Shown here in pieces: positions 11,130 through 22,826 of a stretch of 64,000 bases of DNA. The translations under genes and the position numbers were made by a program. Under the pieces are notes generated by a model. That model was not told the DNA's origin, made no database searches, and saw only the letters and a program-made list of their open reading frames with translations. Positions within the stretch are counted from its first letter, which is position 1. Each line of letters starts with the position of its first letter. The DNA comes from Mactromeris polynyma (lineage: Eukaryota; Mollusca; Bivalvia; Venerida; Mactridae): assembly GCA_032209605.1 (NCBI GenBank), contig JASFXZ010000014.1, positions 8,514,912 to 8,578,911 of the forward strand, in the 5' to 3' direction.

Positions 11130-11660
11130 TGACAGAGTATGGACATAATTGTCCAGTGTAAAAAATGTGTCCAATATGGTAATAAAAGTCCAAGGTATGA
11201 ATTGTCCCCTTAAGGGCTACACATTTGAAGGTCTGTCCTTTGTATGGGTAACATGTTGTCCTCTTACGGGGAACATGGTCAAATGTCTGAATTGTCCTCA
11301 TACGGGGAACATGGTCCAATGTCTGAATTGTCCTCGTATGGGGAACATGGTCCATTGTCTGAATTGTCCTCGTATGGGCAACATGGTCCAATGTCTGAAT
11401 TGTCCTCTTATGGGGAACATGGTCCAATGTCTGAATTGTCCTTGTACAGGGAACATGGTCCAAGGTATGAATTATCCTCGTACGGGGAACATGGTCCAAG
11501 GTCTGAAGTATCCTCATACGGGGAACATGGTCCAATGTCTAAATTGTCCTTGTACGGGGAACATGGTCCAATGTCTGAAGTATCCACATACGGGGAACAT
11601 GGTCCAATGTCTGAAGTATCCACGTACAGGGAGCATGGTCCAAGGTCTGAATTGTCCAAA
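11130..11660. repeat. 36-bp minisatellite (intronic)
   Basis: About a dozen units of ACGGGGAACATGGTCCAATG plus 16 bases. Unit divisible by three, open on several frames of both strands (12-residue repeats); intron between exons c and d, not coding. Confidence 0.92.
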
Positions 11661-11967
11661 GTGACGTATTAGTAAGTCGTGGCCATGAGATAAAAATAAT
11701 TTCACACATGTCACCTCTATGGCACCGCACAATTCACAACCAGTTTGACTCGCCAAAATATCCACCTACATTGCAACCTGTCCACAGTGGCCCTCTCTGG
11801 AGCATCCATCTCTTTTCAACAACAAAAGCCACTTTTCCTGTAGTAATCAATTACTATCAATTTTACCTCTCTAGAGCAACCACTCTGTAACAAGTCCAAA
11901 AATGTGTGTATAATAAATGCAACGTATGTTTCTTCTGAAAATGTTGCAATGTACTCCATATTAACTC

Positions 11968-12219
11968 GAGCCGCGGCCGTGGTCCAGTGGTTAGTGCGCT
12001 GGACTTGGAACCCGGCGATCCGGGTTCGATTCCCTTCCATGAAAATTTGACTAAAATGTCGATTTTCTTCCACATGTGGAGAAGTTGCCGGCTCCTTGTG
12101 GAAGGGTAAGTTAGTACTGGTTAGATTTCAATCCAGGAAAAAATGGTTAGGTGAACCAGCCGCCGTATATAACTGAAATATTGTTGAGAAACGGCGTTAA
12201 ACCCGATGAAACAAACAAA
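11968..12219 (+). mobile_element. tRNA-SINE family 1, copy B (20-bp deletion)
   Basis: Perfect 11-bp target duplication CATATTAACTC (11957-11967, 12220-12230). A and B boxes intact. About 20 bp just after the B box are missing, removed between two CCC triplets. Sits in the intron between exons c and d. Confidence 0.92.
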
Positions 12220-12306
12220 CATATTAACTCAATTTCAGGCCACAATTTTTTTCATTTTTTTTAATATTTCAGGCTACAATTTAATCCTCGCCAATCATTA
12301 ACTTAC

Positions 12307-12416
12307 CTCTCTTGTGAAATTCTCTGCTGTACTCTTGAATAATGTAGAATTTTTATCAGACAATTCGATTGTCCACGTAGCTTTGAGATCTAAAGAGCCT
12401 TCTAATGTCAATATTT
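12307..12416 (-). CDS. Exon c: N-terminal third of SEA domain
   Basis: 110 nt, phase 1 in, phase 0 out; acceptor CTCTTTCAG, donor GTAAGT (12306-12301). It encodes the first strand and helix of a SEA fold: GSLDLKATWTIEL, then an N-glycosylation sequon and the STAENFTRE helix leading into exon d. SEA domains typically start with a strand followed by a helix bearing F/L residues spaced like these. The next exon continues without a gap in the fold. The domain call is from the pattern over exons c, d and e together. Confidence 0.82.
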
Positions 12417-12469
12417 CTGAAAGAGAAGCCATTAATGAAAAAATAATTGTAAATGATCTTGCACGACAG

Positions 12470-12595
12470 AGTTACACCAATATCGCCATCAACATTTATA
12501 TCATCATCATTTTCAATAACATTACTTCATCATTATCAACATCATCATCAAAATCATTATCATAATCATTGTTATTGTCATCATCATCATCATGG
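12470..12595. repeat. ATC-rich microsatellite tract
   Basis: Imperfect (ATC)n/(ATT)n run just upstream of exon c in the intron. Confidence 0.8.
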
Positions 12596-12604
12596 ATCTC
12601 CGCT

Positions 12605-12899
12605 ATAGATAGTTCCCTTATTTACACTATTTACCTCCCTAGTCAGCCATATTGATAGGCAAATTTTCTTAAAGTTTATAAGGAATTTATAATGTAAACA
12701 ATGATTAAATAGTCAGGTTATAAAAAATAACCAATTCAATATGCTCATGTGGGCAGTGGGCTCAGAAAGTTCTCTTCCTTTTTTCCAATTATCACATATT
12801 TGGGAATTACTCCTATAAGGGCTTATCAGTTTTGCCTATCAAAATGGCAGATTATTCAGAACAAGGGAGGTAAATATTGTAGATGTGGGAACTATCTAT
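12605..12899. mobile_element. Long-TIR MITE
   Basis: Inverted ends ATAGATAGTTCCC ... TTTACCTCCCT over about 36 bp, weaker inversion to about 70 bp (GCCATATTGATAGGCAAA against TTTGCCTATCAAAATGGC). No coding capacity. Confidence 0.75.
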
Positions 12900-13269
12900 T
12901 GCTATACTAATCATTAACATCATTTCACTGTATTTTTTTTCCTAATAAAATGTTAGGAGTATATTTAAATTATTTTCGACGTCATCTTTTGCAGATTTTG
13001 CAACGAGAAATCTACACCCTCTCAAGCAATTTATCATTTCTTTATTGCATTACGATGCAGCATAATAAATTGGTTGTTTTGAAAGTATGTAATATTTATG
13101 CATTATGTAAACAAATCTTGCACCATAAAATGAATTATGATCGTCTATTTTATGTATAATATCAATGCATGTAATTCTACACTATCTCGTCAATTTCTAT
13201 ACAGCAATTAATTTTGAGATCTGAGATTTTGAAGATACATCAGAGATGTTACGATATTTCACATTAGGA

Positions 13270-13372
13270 TTAAAGATGTGTCTGGTCCAACAGAACAGGA
13301 AGTGAATTTGAACCGGCTGTGCATTCAGTGTTGTTGCTACATTGGCTAAGACATCTTTGATATGAACAATTT
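13270..13372 (+). repeat. Dispersed repeat A, copy 1 (fragment)
   Basis: Diverged copy of the family seen at 28.7, 34.4, 47.4 and 54.7 kb: AAAGATGTGTCTGG... then GTTGCTACATTGGCTAAGAC. Makes a chance minus-strand frame of 62 residues. Confidence 0.65.
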
Positions 13373-14985
13373 AAATGTAATGGACCGTTCGTTCGGAAGG
13401 TTGACTGAATTTTCGAATAACAAAACTGCCATGCGTTGACATCCCCAGTAATGACCAATTACACAGCGACGTAATTACACGTGCATGTCATGCACGTATG
13501 GTCACGTGATATATATGCATTTATGTACGAGCGCGGTAATGATAATTCAAAACCTTGAATGACTGTCAACCATTTTGAAAACAATTTTTTTCAACACTGA
13601 TTGAAAAGGTTTGTCAAGGACTGTTGCAAATTAATACATCAGTCAAACATGAAAAGAGAAGACGAGTGTTAAATTGTTTTGTTAATTAAATGTTTAAGAT
13701 TGAATGCGTATATGAATGAAACATTTAACATAATTATGTTTGTGCAATATATCATTGTTATATTCTATTCTTACAAAAAAACAATGGATAAAACATCGTA
13801 ATGGTTATGCAGAAACAAGAAAATTAAGATAATCAAACATTAATAATGTTATATGGGATATTACATGAGCAGTGATTGGGGCCTTAATGATTAACTGAAG
13901 TTCGATTAATTTCGGGACTTTTATCTCCCGGTTCGGTATCGTCCTTCGAATTTTAGAATTGGTATGTCAGATGACATTTTTATTCCTGAAAAAATATTCT
14001 AGTCAGAGAACTTATAAGTTTATACTCATTATTGACGGCGGCCTTCAGGCCGTCGTCTATTTGAATAATTTTTAATCTAGGTACATGGAGTTGCATAATC
14101 GAAATGGGAGAAGCCATTGGTATTATGCTTTTTTAAATTGTTCTTACAAAACGTGATTCTAATTATACAGATAAAAAAAGTGTACTAATTGATAATAAAA
14201 AAATGTCAAAATATTTAAAATGTATTTTTACCGTTAATAAAAAGCTTTAAAAAATGTTTTACGTATGCTTATAAGAATTTACAACAGCTAGTCACGAAAA
14301 CGGTTAGGCATCGTGTATTACATAGCTTCGTTTCACAACTACGCTCAATTCATCATCAAAGTTCAGGAAATGGTTCCTAATGCTGTGCACGCAAATTGAA
14401 ATTGTACTTATAAAAAAGCAAATTGTTAAACAAAAAATGTTAATCCATATTAATAAGTTCATGAATGCAGTTTATAATGTACAAATATAAATACAGTGAC
14501 CAAACTATGCAATATACATTGCCTTAACTTGACCCATATAAGTTATGTACTGATGGTAATATGTAAACAAAATTCAGCCAATGAAAATTGTCGTTGAAAA
14601 CGTCATAGCATTTGTTGTTCAAATAACGCATTGGCAGTAAAACGGATTCAGTACATTCGAGATCAAATGCTGATGGTTGAACTGAACTTTTAATTACGTT
14701 GTTTTGACATTTTTAGTGGATATTTTTCCCTTTTGATATCCCAATAGTTCTTTTAGATCTGTAAAACTAGAAGTTATAATCATGTATATTTTTAGATCCG
14801 TTTCGTTCTATCTACGTTTCGTGTAATCGTTTTTTTTCTTCGTTTCGTGTAAATCGATGCACCAGCATTTTCCCGCGAAACATTATCACCGACCAATGGA
14901 AAAAGTCTATTTAATCACGTGGTTTATAGAAGCGTCATTTTCCGCCATATTGGTTGAGTGACCACACAAGAAAACAAAAACAAAC
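13373..14985. other. Intron sequence, nothing recognised
   Basis: AT-rich, within the long intron between exons b and c. A small GC-rich dyad (GACGGCGGCCTTCAGGCCGT, about 14033) is the only structure noticed. Confidence 0.5.
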
Positions 14986-15177
14986 ATGGTAAGAAGTATT
15001 TTAGGTAGTTTCCATCAAGGTTGTCCAAATTTTGCACCATATAATGGAATGCAGTGTACTGCAATGGCATTAGTGGCGCTGTTGGCATTTTTTCAGTACG
15101 AGCCTTGCAGTATTTTCAATTTCAGAAGTCAAGATATCGACAGTGTGTTGACTGAAGGCAATCGCCTGTCTTGGTGA
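14986..15177 (+). pseudogene. Short ORF resembling the start of a mobile-element cysteine-protease-like protein
   Basis: ATG-led frame of 63 residues ending in two stops. Text GSFHQGCPNF, then GMQCTAMALVALLAFF and VLTEGNRLSW. The G-x-QC-x-A-M-A-L pattern with a later EG(N/D)-L resembles the N-terminal, catalytic-Cys part of papain-fold proteins carried by some eukaryotic mobile elements. That resemblance is from memory of the pattern and weak. The frame ends abruptly, with no catalytic His part. It is on the strand opposite to the mucin gene, inside its intron, so a transposon remnant is the simplest reading. Confidence 0.3.
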
Positions 15178-15482
15178 TGATCATACTTTCTTATTTATTG
15201 ATAAACAAAATAATAAATCTTCAATATCATGCTTCCTAAAACTTGTGCCGCCGTTTTGATGCTTTGCATCAAAATTAGTCTTGTCTTTTAGTTGTTTGAA
15301 ATGTTCGCTTTTATTATGGGACATGAAGTTCTATTTCTAGTCCTTGCTCTACTTTATATTTATATTATATCACATTGTTCTAATTCTAGTTACCTAGTGA
15401 AATGATCATGTCTGGTCATTACAAGTCATTAACTATCAGTTCGTGAGAAGTTTTTGTATTTCATATAAAAAGTAAGTGTTTT
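15178..15482. other. Nothing recognised
   Basis: AT-rich intron sequence between the short ORF and a SINE; no frame or repeat. Confidence 0.5.
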
Positions 15483-15501
15483 TTTTATTTATTTATTTAA
15501 A

Positions 15502-15723
15502 GGGCCAGCCATTTTTGACTTATGAGGCACCTACATTCTGAGCGTATTTACTTCCCGATTCCTATCCTTTAATGCCAGGCACCAGGCAGATAGGGACACA
15601 GTAACCATTATTTAACTAGCTGGCGGTTCACCAACTGGCCCTATCAGAATGGACCCAACCGGGATTCGAACCTTCGACCTCCCACTCCCAAGGGTTATGC
15701 CTTAACCACTCGGCCACGGGAGA
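15502..15723 (-). mobile_element. tRNA(Leu/Ser)-like SINE
   Basis: Reverse strand begins GTGGCCGAGTGGTTAAGGC, an A box with the Leu/Ser wording, and has B box GGTTCGAATCC; the body runs into an (AAAT)n tail at 15483-15502. No clear target duplication. Confidence 0.65.
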
Positions 15724-16470
15724 CGGTATGTTTACATATATATAACAGAACTCGAAACAAAACTGAGATACTTGTGCGTAACGTTGTTTAATAAACTGTT
15801 TATTTATAATACCAGTCATCATTAGACAAAACTCAGGCATTCAATAAACTGTGCCAATATTTTTTTTATAATCGCAGCTTCTCTCCCCATTTAGTAAGTT
15901 GGTCGATAATGATACTGACCAGGAGGCTTTAAATTAGAGAATATTAAATCAGTTATAACATGGAGCCAATATTGATTATTGATTATTGGCCATTTTTGAC
16001 AAGTATCATTTTGGCGTGGAAGGGAGACAATCCAATTTAGAGGAAATGACTTAAACAGAGCCCCTAACAAAGGGAAATCACTCTTGATATTTATCCCAGA
16101 TGTCGAGTGGTCACTCTTCATCCCTCACTGATTTGTGTAAAATTCACGATGGAGGGTCAAATAAATTTTGTCCGACTATATTAACAAATGTATATACTGT
16201 AAAATCATTATTATTTACATTGACTAATTTTCAAGGAATATGTCACAGTTGAACGTTTCACAAATAAAAGTTCAAACAAACATTTAATGCATCATTCCAT
16301 TTTTGTGCGTCATTTCCGTACATTTTGTTGCCTTACCCGATCACTAGCTCATTAAATAACCACAACTATGAAGTTTAATATCGATAAATAGATATTGTAA
16401 ATAGTTTAAATGATTCAAATTAAATATTTGTGGTTACTTTTCCTTACATAAAACCACCTTATACAATATA

Positions 16471-16649
16471 CAGTAAAACATCACTTTAAAATCACCTCAA
16501 TACTAAAACCACCTCAAAATTAAGAAAATATAATTTTCAAGTCCTTTTTACAGTTTTGCTCTTTATTTAACCTCAATATTAAGACCACCTCTGTAATGAG
16601 ACCAGTTTTCGAGGGGTCCAATGGTGGTCTTATTATTGAGGTTTTACTG
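16471..16649. mobile_element. GACCAC-family MITE, copy 1
   Basis: Ends CAGTAAAACATCAC and AATTGAGG-like/GAGGTTTTACTG inverted, with TA on both sides (16469-16470, 16650-16651). Internal AAGACCACC units in both directions. TA duplication and CAGT ends suggest Tc1/mariner/pogo mobilisation. 179 bp. Confidence 0.75.
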
Positions 16650-16973
16650 TATTGGTACAAAGTATGCCGGCAGATATCAGGTAATTTTTCGTGCAAGTAC
16701 AAAACACCCTGTAGTGATTTTCATTGAATTATTCAATAGGTTAAGTTGACAATGACATGCATTTATCCCTACATGAATGGATCAGACAAAATTGAGCAAA
16801 TAGACAAAATTGAGCTTGGTAATTGTCTATTGTTTAAAAGTTGAAATCAATCCAGGAATTATGTTCCTACAAAACAGTTTTGGACCAACCCACAAACTAT
16901 TATGCACATGAAAATATGCTATGGTTTTTATAGTATAATATCACAGAATTGTGTCATTGACAGAATCGTGTTG

Positions 16974-17290
16974 TCATGTTGTGATGTCATGTTGTGATGT
17001 CATGTTGTGATGCCATGTTGTGATGTCATGTTGTGATGCCATGCTGTGATGTCATGTTGTGGTGTCATGTTGTGATGCCATTTTGTGATGTCATGTTGTG
17101 ATGCCATATTGTGATGTCATGTTATGATGTCATGTTGTGATGCCATGTTGTGATGTCATGTTGTGATCTCATGTTGTGATGTCATGTTGTGATGTCATGT
17201 TGTGATGTCATGTTGTGATGCCATGTTGTGATGTCATGTTGTGATGTCATGTTGTGATGCCATGTTGTGATGTCATGTTGTGATGTCATG
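16974..17290. repeat. 13-bp minisatellite
   Basis: About 25 copies of GATGTCATGTTGT with scattered T/C changes; ends about 45 bp downstream (in gene sense) of microexon b's donor. Confidence 0.93.
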
Positions 17291-17334
17291 TAAATCAATA
17301 CATAAACAAACAATAAATACAGTGAATATATTAC

Positions 17335-17373
17335 CTGGAGACTCCGTGGTAGTTCCCACCACTTCCTCAGCTT
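17335..17373 (-). CDS. Exon b: 39-nt microexon, extracellular linker
   Basis: A 39-nt exon flanked by AATTTTCAG and GTAATA. Entered and left in phase 1, it joins exon a (last base G) and exon c (first bases AA) to make a Glu codon at each junction. The residues are acidic then Thr-rich (EAEEVVGTTTESP), a plausible stalk between membrane helix and SEA domain. It is in an intron of more than 11 kb rich in repeats; a 13-bp minisatellite ends about 45 nt from its donor. Alone it would be too short to trust; the fit of both phases and both splice sites to exons a and c makes it credible. Confidence 0.65.
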
Positions 17374-18001
17374 CTGAAAATTATCACAAAATACATTTAT
17401 TTCTGCATTGTTAAGGAAGTGTAGTGATACAGCTATACTGGAGGAAGGAAAGCCCAGCTGGACATTCTACTATTATTGTGGGCGTGTGTGGACACTCTGG
17501 AAGAACCAGTAGCCTTCCAAAATTATTCGATTAAATATTCGTACATTTCAACATCAACTTTTAAGTTCAACTTCCCCTGTGAAGTTGACGTGAAATAAAG
17601 ATGTACAGCGGTAGACGTCAATAAATCTCTCAAAAGGGATCTCCCAGTGTCCCTTGTTGTTATTTTGGACATATTAAAGTTGACAAGTGAAGATAAAACT
17701 TTCCCTGATAATTAAGGAAGAAAAATGTGCTTAAAGTGTGGTAGGGTTATGCCAATAAAATAATGGTTTAACAATACTCGGACTATTAAATCAGGAACTA
17801 ATTAAAACCCCGTAAATATATCTAAAGTCATTAAAAACGCAATCGAATATTGACCGCTTCAAAACATGACATATAGAAGAAATAATTTTATATTAATGCA
17901 CTGAACATAATTTCATAAACTATGAACTATGAACTATCAATTACTGGTCCATAGATTCAATATCTTTTTGGATAATATTTTAAACATCGCTAACAGTTGG
18001 T

Positions 18002-18272
18002 TTGTTTGTTTCATCGGGTTTAACGCCGTTTCTCAACGATATTTCAGTTATATACGGCGGCCGGTTCACCTAACCAGTTTTTCCTGGACTGAATTCTAAC
18101 CAGTACTAACTTACCCTTCCACAAGGAGTCGGCAACTTCTCCACAAGAGGAGGAAAATCGACATTTTTATCAAATTTTCATGGAAGGGTATGACCTGCCG
18201 CGACCGGGAATCAAACCCAGATCGCCGGGTTACAAGTCCAGCGCACTAACCACTGGACCACGGCCGCGGCTT
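18002..18272 (-). mobile_element. tRNA-SINE family 1, copy C
   Basis: Reverse orientation; the 13-bp target duplication GCTAACAGTTGGT is perfect (17989-18001, 18273-18285). Full head, body and CAAA tail are present. Lies in the intron between exons a and b. Confidence 0.93.
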
Positions 18273-18285
18273 GCTAACAGTTGGT

Positions 18286-19413
18286 AGCTTTTAACACCAT
18301 GTACAAAATGAAGCCTAATTAAAACAGTTGCATTTTTAATGGTGTTTAAATTATATACATAATTGTATGCAGTAGTGTATCGTTCGAATAAAACACTTTA
18401 TGTGTTCAGTTAATGGATGAAATGTGGAGTTTCTAGTCTTTGTGATTGATAATAATGTTCATTTTTGTAAATAATTTACTAGTCGCTAAATTACAGATCT
18501 ATACAAATGTATAACTATATAAGGCGTTGAAAATATATCTGTCTCCAATGTGCAATAAAACAGCTGGGTCGGTATTTAGGGATGTTTGTATATATATATT
18601 CATACATTTGTATACAGACAGTGATCACTTCATTTTCACATTATTTTCAGTCGGGGATAAAATATTAGGGTCTGTCGGGCAACTGAAAACGGACGTTTAA
18701 TGTTTGGCATTAGAAATATTTGAATCATAATTTCCTTAAAGGATTAATCAAGGGGATTCAAATGGCCTCTAAATCAGAAAAGGGAACTTACGAATGTTAT
18801 ATAATATATATAAAGTATACACTTATTTTTTTAAGAATACTTGGCCTAAAGGTATCAACCGACTTCGAAACCAGTCTTAGAATGCAGCCTTGTCATTGGT
18901 CAATTTCAAGACTTTGCTCAGAGCCAACCAATCAGAGGCAGGGGTTTTGAGATAATGTTCAGTTTTATGTGGAAAGTGTACCGACCTATCAACATTGCAT
19001 CATTTTACATGGTGGAAGGTAAATACACCTACATGTATACCTAATGTTGCGGTAAATTTTATTGTAGTAATTACAAATGAAGCGTTTATTATTTATGTAG
19101 TTTGATGCACATGATAAGACATTCATTTCACATTAAACGACGATTAACATTTTTGTCAGATGTCATAAAAAAAAAATATATCGCAGATAGGCGACAAAAT
19201 TTGTGAAACTTGACATGATATAAATATATGACACATCACTTATCTAAAAACATTCAACTGAGTTTAACAGCAGGAGATGTCGAAGTTCAGTCACATTGGG
19301 AGCCTTAAATAACTCGAAAACACCTTAAAGGTAGTCATACTATTTTTCTGGACAAAATATGCTCAGTCAAAAATATGAGAAAATCGTTGGAAATTGCCCT
19401 GGTACAGAATTCA
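18286..19413. other. Intron sequence, nothing recognised
   Basis: AT-rich intron between exons a and b; a 76-residue plus-strand frame at 18720-18950 has no recognisable content. Confidence 0.45.
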
Positions 19414-19478
19414 GGGTTCAGTGCAATAATATCCTAACTCCTATATAAATACACAGGCGTTAGTCCTGCGCTGAACCC
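19414..19478. repeat. GGGCTC hairpin family, diverged copy
   Basis: GGGTTCAGTGCAATAATATC ... inverted at the right (GTCCTGCGCTGAACCC) around TCCTATATAAATACACAGG. Same plan as the hairpins at 21.4-21.6 kb. Confidence 0.7.
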
Positions 19479-19594
19479 ACATGATGTACTCTACAACACG
19501 TTATGTAATCTTACAGGTTTCACAAAACCATAAAGGCAAGTGTTCAATACAAGTATTTTCTCTCCTGGCCTACACACCATGTTATGGAAATACA

Positions 19595-19887
19595 TGAGGT
19601 GCGTTTTTTAGAGGTAGGAAAAATAAAATTCTACCTAGCGCTACATAGGGAAAGTAACAGTGCCGTTTCTTAAACGTAGGAAAAATAGCCCCTATCTTTA
19701 GATAGGTAGCGTATGTTGACAGTGCTAGCTTTGCCAAACAAAATGGCGTCCATGCGGAACAGCGTTGTCTGGTCTGGCACGCACCTTTTTGTAGCTAGCG
19801 AAGCGTTCAAGCGTTTTTTAGAGAGCTACCTTTTCTACATTGGCTAACTTTTCTCGCTTACTTCCCCTACCTCTAAAAACGCACCTC
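19595..19887. mobile_element. Short-TIR MITE (GAGGTGCG ends)
   Basis: Ends GAGGTGCGTTTTTTAGAGG and CCTCTAAAAACGCACCTC are inverted over about 22 bp. Centre is less AT-rich than the surroundings. Superfamily not clear; no obvious duplication. 293 bp. Confidence 0.7.
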
Positions 19888-20193
19888 GTGTTTTGTAGTT
19901 TCAGGAGACGTTTAAGAAAACATACAATGCAATGCTTCAGAGTAAGACTGTATAAAGGCATTAATATGCTATTTTCTCCCTTAATGAACTTTAATAAATT
20001 TTGAAAATCAAAGTCTTACAAAAATGGTTAAGCCAGAAAAAGTTAAGAAATGTATTTAGCAGGAGCCTAACAAGATATAAGCTACAGTTTATTTTGAAGC
20101 TTTCAATATAAATAATTTGAAAATGTCTGACATGAGTCCAATTACAATCTGTGAATGCCCATGATCTCGTGAGCGCACGACATAGTACGAACT

Positions 20194-20428
20194 TTGCTGT
20201 ACGATTTCCAAACTCTCCTTTAATTGACGTCATTTCCATAAAACATCACATGTGACGTCACCATGTACTGACGGTAAGCAATATTTGTCACATATGGCAA
20301 TATGAAAACGAAGTGACCATATGGAGTAAATATTGCTTCCTGCTTGCAAATAATGACATCACATGTTGCGTTTTTTTGAAATGACGTCACCTACAGAAGA
20401 GGTTAAAACTCCCATGCTCAGCGCGTAT
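20194..20428 (-). mobile_element. MITE family 1, copy 4
   Basis: Reverse copy with CRE palindromes on each side of the CATATGG core; terminal repeats eroded (GCTGTACGATTTCC at one end, GCTCAGCGCGTAT at the other). Confidence 0.75.
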
Positions 20429-20569
20429 ATCTTGACTTAATGGAGATTCGTGATGGGACGTATTGTATTTATATTTGAAAGTTACTCAGATGAGCTTGTG
20501 ATTGTCATCATCCACTATAGTTTATCCCCTTCACTCTTGTGTATAGTTATATGTAAATATCAAAGAAGG

Positions 20570-20868
20570 TTGTCAAGAGTTCTCTCTCTTTATCCCTGCT
20601 AGAGTTCTCTCCCTTTATCCCTGCTAGAGTTGTCTCCCTTTATCCCTGCTAGAGTTCTCTCCCTTTATCCCTGCTAGAGTTCTCTCATTTTATCCCTGCT
20701 AGAGTTCTCTCCCTTTTTCCCTGCTAGTGTTCTCTCCCTTTATCCCTGCTAGAGTTCTCTCCCTTTATCCCTGCTAGAGTTCTCTCCCTTTATCCCTGCT
20801 AGAGTTCTCTCCCTTTATCCCTGCTAGAGTTCTCTCCCTTTATCCCTGCTAGAGTTCTCTCCCTTTAT
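20570..20868. repeat. 25-bp minisatellite derived from fold-back element arm
   Basis: About 11 units of TAGAGTTCTCTCCCTTTATC plus CCTGC. The same words are in the arms of the fold-back element at 2197-2336, so the array seems to be an amplified piece of a related element. Confidence 0.88.
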
Positions 20869-21374
20869 GCCTTCTATTGACTCAGTACATTTGCCCAACT
20901 GTGTTGCCTCTTTAAATAAAGTCGTTATTATTATTATTATTTAAAAACGCACATTTTTGTACCTGTGCTACGTCTTTTAAATGTCATTTTAATGTGTTTT
21001 AAAACTCACTTTGATATGAAAATAGCCGTCGATTGAAAGGAAATTTAGTGTTCATCGTTGCATAAAATTAAATGATATCGTATTATGTTCTTATCTTGCA
21101 TCCCTGAGTAAGTTCATGAAATTTGAGATTATCTTACATTTTACGTTTTTAAACATACTGAGTCTAGTACAAAGAGTCTAACGCTTTTACCACCTGACTT
21201 CTTTCCGCGGGCACAATCATACTTAAAGCATCAAACTATATTCATGATATGCACCAGATTCTACGCATGAATAATTTATCTTTCAAAGGACACCTACTTA
21301 ATGCTAGTCTGTCAGGTACTGGCGAAGTTTACCCCAGAAATGCATAAAATGCGCTCTTGACAGATTAAACCTCT

Positions 21375-21601
21375 ATTCTATATAGCAAGGGCTCGATGCA
21401 ATACTGTCGTAACTCCTATATAAATACATAAGGGCTCAACGCAACACTGTCGTAACTCTTGTATAAATACATAGCAGTTACGTCAGTGTTGCGTTGAGCC
21501 CTCGATATACTATATAGCGAGGGCTCGATGCAACACTGTCGTAACTCCTATAAAAAATACATAGGAGTTACGACAGTATTGTATCGAGCCCTCGATAGAA
21601 G
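21375..21601. repeat. Compound hairpin cluster
   Basis: Holds two near-perfect fold-backs, 21431-21502 and 21518-21594 (arms about 32-35 bp, AGGGCTCRAYGCAACACTGT...GTAACTC, short AT loop), and a half copy at 21387-21429. Outer sequence TCTAT...ATAGA is inverted too. Confidence 0.88.
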
Positions 21602-22639
21602 GGATAGCACTAGAAGTGGGTGACTTTTCTAACTGTTACGCTTCTTTTGCAGGTGTAGACTATTTACACAGAACTACTTACTTGTCCCAACCCTATAAAT
21701 ATCTCCTTCTTAAGTTCAAAATGCGGATTCATACACTGCCCTCCAAACATTCCTACACACTTTGACAATTTCCCATGGCAGTTAATGTATTTTCATATTT
21801 GTTTCATATGCAATAAATCGAAAATGTTTTTTAACACAGCAATAATTTTCTGTAGAAGTATTTATAAATTTGTACTGAAACAATTTATCTGATTTTCTGT
21901 GTCAGATCAATCAGTTACGCACATATTGGCTCGGATGTAGGCCGATTGATGCTGCTGCCGATATGTGCAAATTGTCAATTCTAAACTATCCATCACAGAA
22001 GTAGGATGAATAATTTTACTTCATGGTCATACATGTTTTATTTGAAATTATGTAAGAAAAAATAACGAAATTCAAAATATTTAAGTGTGAAAAAACTTTT
22101 GGATGGCAGTGTATACTAACTGAACGTGCCTCGCTGCAAATTTGAAGATATATCCCGTAACACAAGGTAAAAGTGTGAATATGAGATATCTAGATCTATA
22201 TCAGTCAAAATTATTATGCGGCATCGCGCAATTTGTGTAACTCTATATAATTTATTCATGCTCGAAGAATGTTTTGACAGATTTGTTGACTTAGATAACA
22301 TTATGATCAAGATAGAATGCATTTCATGCTGAATACCATTTAACTAAATCTACAACATTTATGCATGGAGCAGGTAACAGCCTGGATAATTTGTTTACGT
22401 CCAAAGGCGTTTCATATTTAGTACCCATCTGGGTAATTAGTTATTTTGTATGAAAGATTCCCCATGTTTATTTAAATTTTCATTTTTTTTGTAAAAGTCA
22501 TAAATTGTTCACTTCATACTATTTGATTCATTGCAGCTATCAATAATTGTTATAACTTGAGTATGTGGGTATATAAGTATATATATGTTTTGATGCGGTT
22601 TTCTTGCAATGTTAACTACAAGATATCTGACCAAGAAGA

Positions 22640-22826
22640 CACAACAGAAAACGTCACATGTGACGTCACCATGTACTGACAGTACTGTAAGCAATATTTG
22701 CCCCATATGGCAATATGAAAACAAAGTAAATATGATTTCATGTTCGCATGACATCACATGTTGTGTTTTCTTGAAATGACGTCACTTATACAGAAGAGGT
22801 TGGAAATCCCACAACAGAGCTCATTA
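22640..22826 (-). mobile_element. MITE family 1, copy 5
   Basis: Reverse copy lacking one terminal repeat; holds GTCACATGTGACGTCACC and, at the other side, TGACGTCACTTATACAGAAG followed by an eroded end. Confidence 0.7.

Noticed and set aside
11089..11765. Several frames with 12-residue repeats
   Set aside because: 36-bp minisatellite in the SEA-region intron.
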